A stretch of 9,537 bases of DNA from Bacteroidota bacterium (GTDB lineage: Bacteria > Bacteroidota > Bacteroidia > Chitinophagales > Chitinophagaceae), in contig JAEWIW010000087.1 in assembly GCA_023386855.1 (NCBI GenBank), positions 1 through 9,537 of the forward strand, read 5' to 3'. Every line of letters starts with the position of its first letter. Position 1 is the first letter of the stretch. Positions 6,065-9,537 of the stretch are shown here, piece by piece. The notes under the pieces were generated by a model, which did no database searches, had not been told where the DNA came from, and was given only the letters and a program-made list of their open reading frames with translations. Both the position numbers and the translations under genes were made by a program.

Positions 6065-7477
6065 TTAGAAATCCCTGTTCGCATCGAAATTTTCCAGTTC
6101 TTTAGCAACCGCATTAAGGAAGGTTGCTCCCAGTGCGCCATCAATGATGCGGTGATCATACGACATAGACAGGTACATCATATGCCTGATGGCAATAGAA
6201 TCGCCCTGTTCAGTTTCGATCACTACCGGCTTCTTTTTGATAGCACCAACCGCAAGGATGGCTACCTGGGGTTGATTGATGATAGGAGTGCCCATGATGC
6301 TGCCAAAGGATCCTACATTCGTGAGCGTGAATGTTCCTCCTGCGGTATCATCGGGTTTTAATTTATTGTTTCTTGCCGCATTGGCCAGTCCATTTACCTG
6401 CCGGGTCAATCCAACAAGGTTAAGCTGGTCGGCATTCCTGATCACGGGAACGATGAGGTTACCAGAAGGCAATGCGGTGGCCATGCCTATATTGATATCC
6501 TTCTTTACTATGATCCTGTCGCCCTCAAGGCTGCTGTTCAGCCAGGGATATTTCTTGATGCATTTTACAATCGCTTCAATGAATAGGGGAGTGAAAGTGA
6601 TCTTTTCCTTTTCTCTTTTTTCGAATTCCTTTTTGATCTTTTCTCTCCATAAAACCATATTGGTAACATCGGCTTCTGAAAAGCTGGTCACGTGTGCGCT
6701 GGTTCTTTTGCTATCGACCATATGTTTGGCAATGAGCTTGCGCATCCTGTCCATTTCAATGATCTCGACATTTTGGCCATATGCAGGTACCTGTGAGGGC
6801 TGTTCCTTTTCTTCCTTTATAATACTTACTTCGCCGGATGAGGACTGTGATCCTGAAGGTTGTTCCACCACTTCAGCAAATTGCGGCCCCTGGCTTCCCC
6901 TTGCATTGCCCCTGTCATGGACATATTGCAGGATGTCTTTTTTAGTTACCCTTCCTTCATTCCCTGTTCCGGGAATAGATTCCAGTTCATTCATGCTCAC
7001 GCCTTCACTTGCTGCAATATTCAATACAAGCGGGCTATAGAACCTGTTGCCGGTTGATGTAGGTTTATAGGATGACGCGGAAGGAACGCCGGTGTTTACA
7101 TGTGAAGAAGCTTGCTGTGGTGCAGGTGCAGCCTGGGTTGCAGCCGGTGTGGGTTGAGGAGAATGCATTTTATAATTGGCATCCTGTCCACCCAGCTGGG
7201 TACTGGTTCCTGCAGGAATGGATGAAGAAGCTTCAGCGGATGTATTGATCCTTGCAATGACGGCACCGATCGGTACTACATCATTTTCCTGGAAGAGTAA
7301 CTCCTGCAGCGTTCCTTCTGCAGTCGAAGGCACTTCACTATCCACTTTATCCGTTGCGATCTCTAAAACCGTTTCATCCATTTTTACGGTATCGCCAGGT
7401 TGCTTATGCCATTTAAGAATGGTCGCTTCCATGATACTTTCACCAAGTTTCGGCATTACAAGATCAACAACTGCCAT
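6065..7477 (-). CDS. 2-oxo acid dehydrogenase E2 (dihydrolipoamide acyltransferase)
   Basis: The 470-residue protein is the core acyltransferase of a 2-oxo acid dehydrogenase complex: it passes the acyl group from a lipoyl arm to CoA. The lipoyl domain (about 3-78) carries EIATDKVDSEVPS with Lys44 as the lipoylation site. A flexible Ala/Pro/Ser/Gln linker (79-143) follows, then the peripheral-subunit-binding domain (about 145-186, YSPLVLNIAASEGVSMNEL to VTKKDILQYV), a second linker (187-232) and the catalytic domain (about 236-468) with SYDHRIIDGALG (439-450; His442 and Asp446 catalytic). A single lipoyl domain and 'DKVDSEVPS' fit branched-chain-type E2 enzymes better than 2-oxoglutarate E2, but the substrate is an inference. 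No E1 or E3 gene is in the window. Its own promoter and a structured leader lie upstream, 131 bases from cinA, so it is probably transcribed separately. It starts directly at the family N terminus (MAVVDLVMPKLGES). Confidence 0.92.
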   Translation of the reverse strand: MAVVDLVMPKLGESIMEATILKWHKQPGDTVKMDETVLEIATDKVDSEVPSTAEGTLQELLFQENDVVPIGAVIARINTSAEASSSIPAGTSTQLGGQDANYKMHSPQPTPAATQAAPAPQQASSHVNTGVPSASSYKPTSTGNRFYSPLVLNIAASEGVSMNELESIPGTGNEGRVTKKDILQYVHDRGNARGSQGPQFAEVVEQPSGSQSSSGEVSIIKEEKEQPSQVPAYGQNVEIIEMDRMRKLIAKHMVDSKRTSAHVTSFSEADVTNMVLWREKIKKEFEKREKEKITFTPLFIEAIVKCIKKYPWLNSSLEGDRIIVKKDINIGMATALPSGNLIVPVIRNADQLNLVGLTRQVNGLANAARNNKLKPDDTAGGTFTLTNVGSFGSIMGTPIINQPQVAILAVGAIKKKPVVIETEQGDSIAIRHMMYLSMSYDHRIIDGALGATFLNAVAKELENFDANRDF

Positions 7478-7504
7478 ATAAGGTCAAATTTTATGTAAGG
7501 TAAA

Positions 7505-7519
7505 GGACAAATTTTGTCC
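7505..7519. promoter_or_regulatory. Perfect 7-bp palindrome in the E2 leader
   Basis: GGACAAA (7505-7511) and TTTGTCC (7513-7519) are perfect inverted arms around one base. The site is 28 bases upstream of the E2 ATG. Arms this close suit a dimeric DNA-binding regulator better than an RNA hairpin. The regulator is unknown. Confidence 0.4.
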
Positions 7520-7533
7520 GGCTAAATTAGTGA

Positions 7534-7553
7534 TGAACAACCTTTATTGTTCA
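7534..7553 (-). promoter_or_regulatory. Hairpin in the E2 leader
   Basis: On the minus strand TGAACAA, a 6-base loop (TAAAGG) and TTGTTCA form a perfect 7-bp stem. It lies about 10 bases after the predicted transcription start of E2 and 57 bases before the ATG. It has no T-run behind it, so it is not a terminator for cinA. It could be a leader structure or an operator. Confidence 0.4.
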
Positions 7554-7569
7554 CGCGTTATGGTTGGCA

Positions 7570-7602
7570 CAAATGTAAGGAATTTGATATACCCAATGCG
7601 AA
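7570..7602 (-). promoter_or_regulatory. Bacteroidota-type promoter for the E2 gene
   Basis: On the minus strand TACATTTG (7577-7570) fits TAnnTTTG exactly; 21 bases upstream is TTCG (7602-7599), one mismatch from TTTG. The spacing equals that of the promoter at 1924-1956. Transcription would start near 7563, leaving a leader of about 85 bases that holds two inverted repeats. Confidence 0.5.
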
Positions 7603-7608
7603 CAGTTG

Positions 7609-8865
7609 TTAGTTTTCCTGTACAAGGATAAACATCCTTAATACATTCAATGCATTGTTTGCTGTCATTTCAATATTCCGTTGCCTGTCGAACCGGAAAT
7701 TAAATTGCCGGGTAGTGATATTTTCACGATTTCCTGCAGCCACCCAAACCATTCCCACGGGCTTGCCTGGAGAACCGCCTCCTGGCCCCATGATGCCTGA
7801 AACGGCCAGGGCATAATCGGTGCCTGTTACTTTCAATGCACCATTCACCATTTCTGTTACCGTTTCTTCACTCACGGCACCCTGTTCATTCAGTGTTTCT
7901 TCTTCAACCCCCAGTATCTTATTTTTAATTTCATTTGAATAACTGATGATGGCACCCTGGAAATATTCCGATGCCCCTGCATCACGGGTCAGCAGGTGCG
8001 AAAGGTAGCCACCTGTGCAGCTTTCAGCAAGGCAAAGCGTTTTGTTTTTCGATTTCATTAATTCAGCAACCACCTGCGGCATGGTTTTATCTTCATCGGT
8101 AACCATCCATTCTTTCACCAGTTCTTTCAATAACCTGAACTGGTTATCCAGTTCACCGGTTTGTCCATCCGTTAATGATGAGGTTAGCCTTAACCTTACC
8201 ATACCATAGGAAGGAAGATAGGCAAGTTTAATATGTTCGGGAAGTTTTTGCTCCCAGTTCATGATATGGTCTGCAAGAAAGGATTCGCCTATTCCCTGTG
8301 TGAGCAGTGTTCGGTGAGCCACGATCGTTCCCTGAAACCTTTGTTGCAATAAAGGAATAACCGATTGTGTAATGATGCCTTTCATTTCATGTGGAACACC
8401 TGGCATTGAAATAAAGATGCAGTTATCCTTTTCAAAAAGCATTGCGGGTGCTGTACCCCGTTCATTGGAAATGACAGTGCAGGTATCAGGTACTTCAGCC
8501 TGTTTCTGGTTTCTTTCCGTAAATGGCCGACGGAAGATATTTTCGAAAAGGTGCCTGTTATGTTTCATCACGGATTCATCGACGATCATTTTCCCATTGA
8601 AATATTTACATAACAGCGGCTTGGTAATATCATCGGCAGTAGGACCCAGCCCACCGGTGATCAGGATCATATTTGCCTGGCGGCTTTCCTGGTCGAGGGC
8701 ATTCCAGATCTCGTTCCAGTTATCGCCCACAGCCACCCTTCGGTTCACCCATATACCAATGGAATTAAGTTGTTGTGCTATGAAAGCACTGTTGGTATCG
8801 ATTACCTGGCCGATCAGCAACTCATCGCCAATTGTAATGATGGAAGCTTTTGCCTGCTCCTGCAT
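7609..8865 (-). CDS. cinA: CinA: nicotinamide-nucleotide amidase / CinA-like protein
   Basis: The 418-residue protein has the two-domain CinA layout. The N-terminal molybdopterin-binding-like domain (about 5-175; COG1058) begins SIITIGDELLIGQVIDTNS and has ITGGLGPTADDITK (69-82) and ISMPGVPHEMKG (152-163); in studied homologues it has ADP-ribose pyrophosphatase activity. The C-terminal PncC domain (about 260-415) has the amidase signature LAESCTGGYLSHLL (279-292) and VSGIMGPGGGSPGKPVG (355-371). It converts nicotinamide mononucleotide to nicotinate mononucleotide plus ammonia, recycling NAD breakdown products. The usual 'SGIAGPGGG' reads SGIMGPGGG here, a mild change. Length is normal. The ATG at 8865 gives a short leader (MQEQAKA) before the conserved IITIGDE. 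It is divergent from the thioesterase gene across 93 bases; a poor -7 match (TTACTTTG) lies at 8904-8897. Cell role: cytoplasmic NAD salvage; the competence link in the name is historical. Confidence 0.95.
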   Translation of the reverse strand: MQEQAKASIITIGDELLIGQVIDTNSAFIAQQLNSIGIWVNRRVAVGDNWNEIWNALDQESRQANMILITGGLGPTADDITKPLLCKYFNGKMIVDESVMKHNRHLFENIFRRPFTERNQKQAEVPDTCTVISNERGTAPAMLFEKDNCIFISMPGVPHEMKGIITQSVIPLLQQRFQGTIVAHRTLLTQGIGESFLADHIMNWEQKLPEHIKLAYLPSYGMVRLRLTSSLTDGQTGELDNQFRLLKELVKEWMVTDEDKTMPQVVAELMKSKNKTLCLAESCTGGYLSHLLTRDAGASEYFQGAIISYSNEIKNKILGVEEETLNEQGAVSEETVTEMVNGALKVTGTDYALAVSGIMGPGGGSPGKPVGMVWVAAGNRENITTRQFNFRFDRQRNIEMTANNALNVLRMFILVQEN

Positions 8866-8958
8866 GAGATTGAATTAAACGTTGTAGAATTTGCTGCAAA
8901 GTAAAGAATGAGATAGGATTTAAAAATTGTAAGTTGGATATTTGAACAAACAATTTTC

Positions 8959-9387
8959 ATGTATACAAGTGAAACAAAGATCAGGGTTCGTTATTCGGAA
9001 ACTGATGCAATGGGCGTAGTATATTATGGTAATTATGCCGCTTATTTTGAAGTGGCCAGGGTAGAAGCCATTCGCCAGCTGGGCATTTCATACAGGGATC
9101 TTGAAGATATGGGTATTATTATGCCCGTGGTGGAACTGCATACCAGGTTTCTTCGTTCCGCCAAATATGATGACCTGTTAACCATCAGAACCATCATTAA
9201 AGAATTTCCAAAAGCACACAGGATCGAATTCTTCCAGGAAGTTTACAATGAAGAAGGAAAACAGCTCACCACAGGCAGAGTGGTGCTTTATATATTAAAA
9301 GCAGCCACCATGGAAAGAACCATTTTACCCGAAGCCCTGCAATTAAAACTTCAACCTTTTTTTGCAACGGAAGACGCGGATCTCTGA
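8959..9387 (+). CDS. Hotdog-fold acyl-CoA thioesterase (YbgC/4HBT family)
   Basis: The 142-residue protein matches the 4-hydroxybenzoyl-CoA thioesterase/YbgC family in length and motif. The signature RVRYSETDAMGVVYYGNYAAYFEVAR spans residues 9-34, with Asp16 the expected catalytic residue and YYGNY/F behind it. The rest gives the expected strands (MPVVELHTRFLRSAKYDDLL at 55-74, HRIEFFQEVYNEEGKQL at 87-103, TGRVVLYILKA at 105-115). Such enzymes hydrolyse the thioester of short- or medium-chain acyl-CoA in the cytoplasm; the substrate is unknown. In proteobacteria ybgC is next to the tol-pal genes, which is not the case here. The ATG at 8959 starts 5-6 residues before the first conserved strand. 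A GATATTTG (8937-8944) matches the -7 element at 7 of 8 positions but lacks a -33 partner. A GC-rich repeat follows the stop codon directly. Confidence 0.9.
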   Translation: MYTSETKIRVRYSETDAMGVVYYGNYAAYFEVARVEAIRQLGISYRDLEDMGIIMPVVELHTRFLRSAKYDDLLTIRTIIKEFPKAHRIEFFQEVYNEEGKQLTTGRVVLYILKAATMERTILPEALQLKLQPFFATEDADL

Positions 9388-9435
9388 CCCCGTGCCACGG
9401 GGGCGTGCCAGGGGGCGTGCCACGGGGTATGCGGG
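9388..9435. repeat. GC-rich 12-13-bp tandem repeat (three units) in a convergent gap
   Basis: Three near-identical units, CGTGCCACGGGGG (9391-9403), CGTGCCAGGGGG (9404-9415) and CGTGCCACGGGGT (9416-9428), follow the thioesterase stop directly. CCCCGTG (9388-9394) can pair with CACGGGG at 9396-9402 or at 9421-9427. Four G-runs (9399-9403, 9411-9415, 9424-9427, 9433-9435) are separated by 7, 8 and 5 bases. The block may act as a terminator or barrier between convergent genes, but no T-run follows on the plus strand. Confidence 0.75.
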
Positions 9436-9441
9436 TTAAAT

Positions 9442-9537
9442 TTATTTACCGATCATTCCATCCACGCTTGCTTTACCCGGGCCAACCAGGAGCAATGCAA
9501 GAAATCCCAGGAAATACATGGCAGCATGTTCTCCATC
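9442..9537 (-). CDS. DoxX-family membrane protein, C-terminal end (cut by window edge)
   Basis: The minus-strand frame enters from the right edge and ends at TAA (9444-9442), giving 31 residues: DGEHAAMYFLGFLALLLVGP followed by GKASVDGMIGK. The pattern of a short polar lead, one membrane helix and then GPGK.S.D is the usual C-terminal end of DoxX/DoxD-type four-helix inner-membrane proteins, which are linked to redox or thiol metabolism in several bacteria. Only the last helix is visible, so subfamily and function cannot be set. It converges on the thioesterase gene across the GC-rich repeat. Confidence 0.7.
   Translation of the reverse strand, partial: DGEHAAMYFLGFLALLLVGPGKASVDGMIGK

Noticed and set aside
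6276..7040. Plus-strand open frame of 254 codons opposite E2
   Set aside because: It is antisense to strongly conserved E2 catalytic and linker codons and has no family-like sequence; a shadow frame.
7534..7553. Rho-independent terminator of cinA
   Set aside because: The hairpin has no U-run after it on the minus strand and lies downstream of the likely E2 transcription start.
8372..8878. Plus-strand open frame of 168 codons opposite cinA
   Set aside because: Antisense to the conserved CinA N-terminal domain; a shadow frame.
1..9537. A new multi-gene defence, mobile or biosynthetic system
   Set aside because: All full-length genes but one belong to known housekeeping or transport families on different strands and units; nothing suggests a coordinated undescribed system.

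Overview
The window looks like an ordinary chromosomal segment from a member of the Bacteroidota, most likely Chitinophagaceae or a close relative. The reasons are: a TTTG / TAnnTTTG type promoter (best example upstream of the exonuclease gene), almost no Shine-Dalgarno sequences, a YtxJ-type bacillithiol protein, a PorT-like outer-membrane barrel with an 'HAQ' signal-peptide end, and protein sequences that resemble this group throughout. The genus is an inference; no rRNA or other marker is present.

Layout, left to right. Bases 1-380 carry two minus-strand genes: the N-terminal part of ytxJ (cut by the window edge) and, upstream of it, an unlisted 38-residue lipoprotein gene with its own intrinsic terminator. 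A divergent gap (381-563) leads to a plus-strand block: mpl (murein peptide recycling), then a DnaQ-like exonuclease, a dolichyl-phosphate-mannose-synthase-like glycosyltransferase, an EamA-family transporter and an outer-membrane beta-barrel protein, ending at 5137. The exonuclease has a strong promoter match at 1924-1956, and the next two genes follow at 22-bp gaps, both starting with TTG.

Bases 5195-8865 are a minus-strand block: cinA, the E2 (lipoyl acyltransferase) subunit of a 2-oxo acid dehydrogenase complex, and a 239-residue protein I do not recognise. The E2 gene has its own likely promoter and a leader with two inverted repeats. Between E2 and the unknown gene lie two copies of a roughly 60-bp tandem repeat whose hairpins change in step. 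A divergent gap leads to a plus-strand hotdog thioesterase (8959-9387), which converges on the C-terminal end of a DoxX-family membrane protein (minus strand, cut by the right edge).

The protein genes are housekeeping or small-accessory functions: cell wall recycling, nucleic-acid turnover, glycolipid synthesis, transport, central carbon or branched-chain amino acid catabolism, NAD-related salvage and acyl-CoA hydrolysis. I see no mobile element, CRISPR array, phage gene, tRNA or rRNA, and no evidence of a new multi-gene system. The parts that ordinary annotation does not explain are small: three different short repeat families in the intergenic gaps (5147-5206, 5953-6062, 9388-9435), the tiny lipoprotein, and the unknown 239-residue protein.
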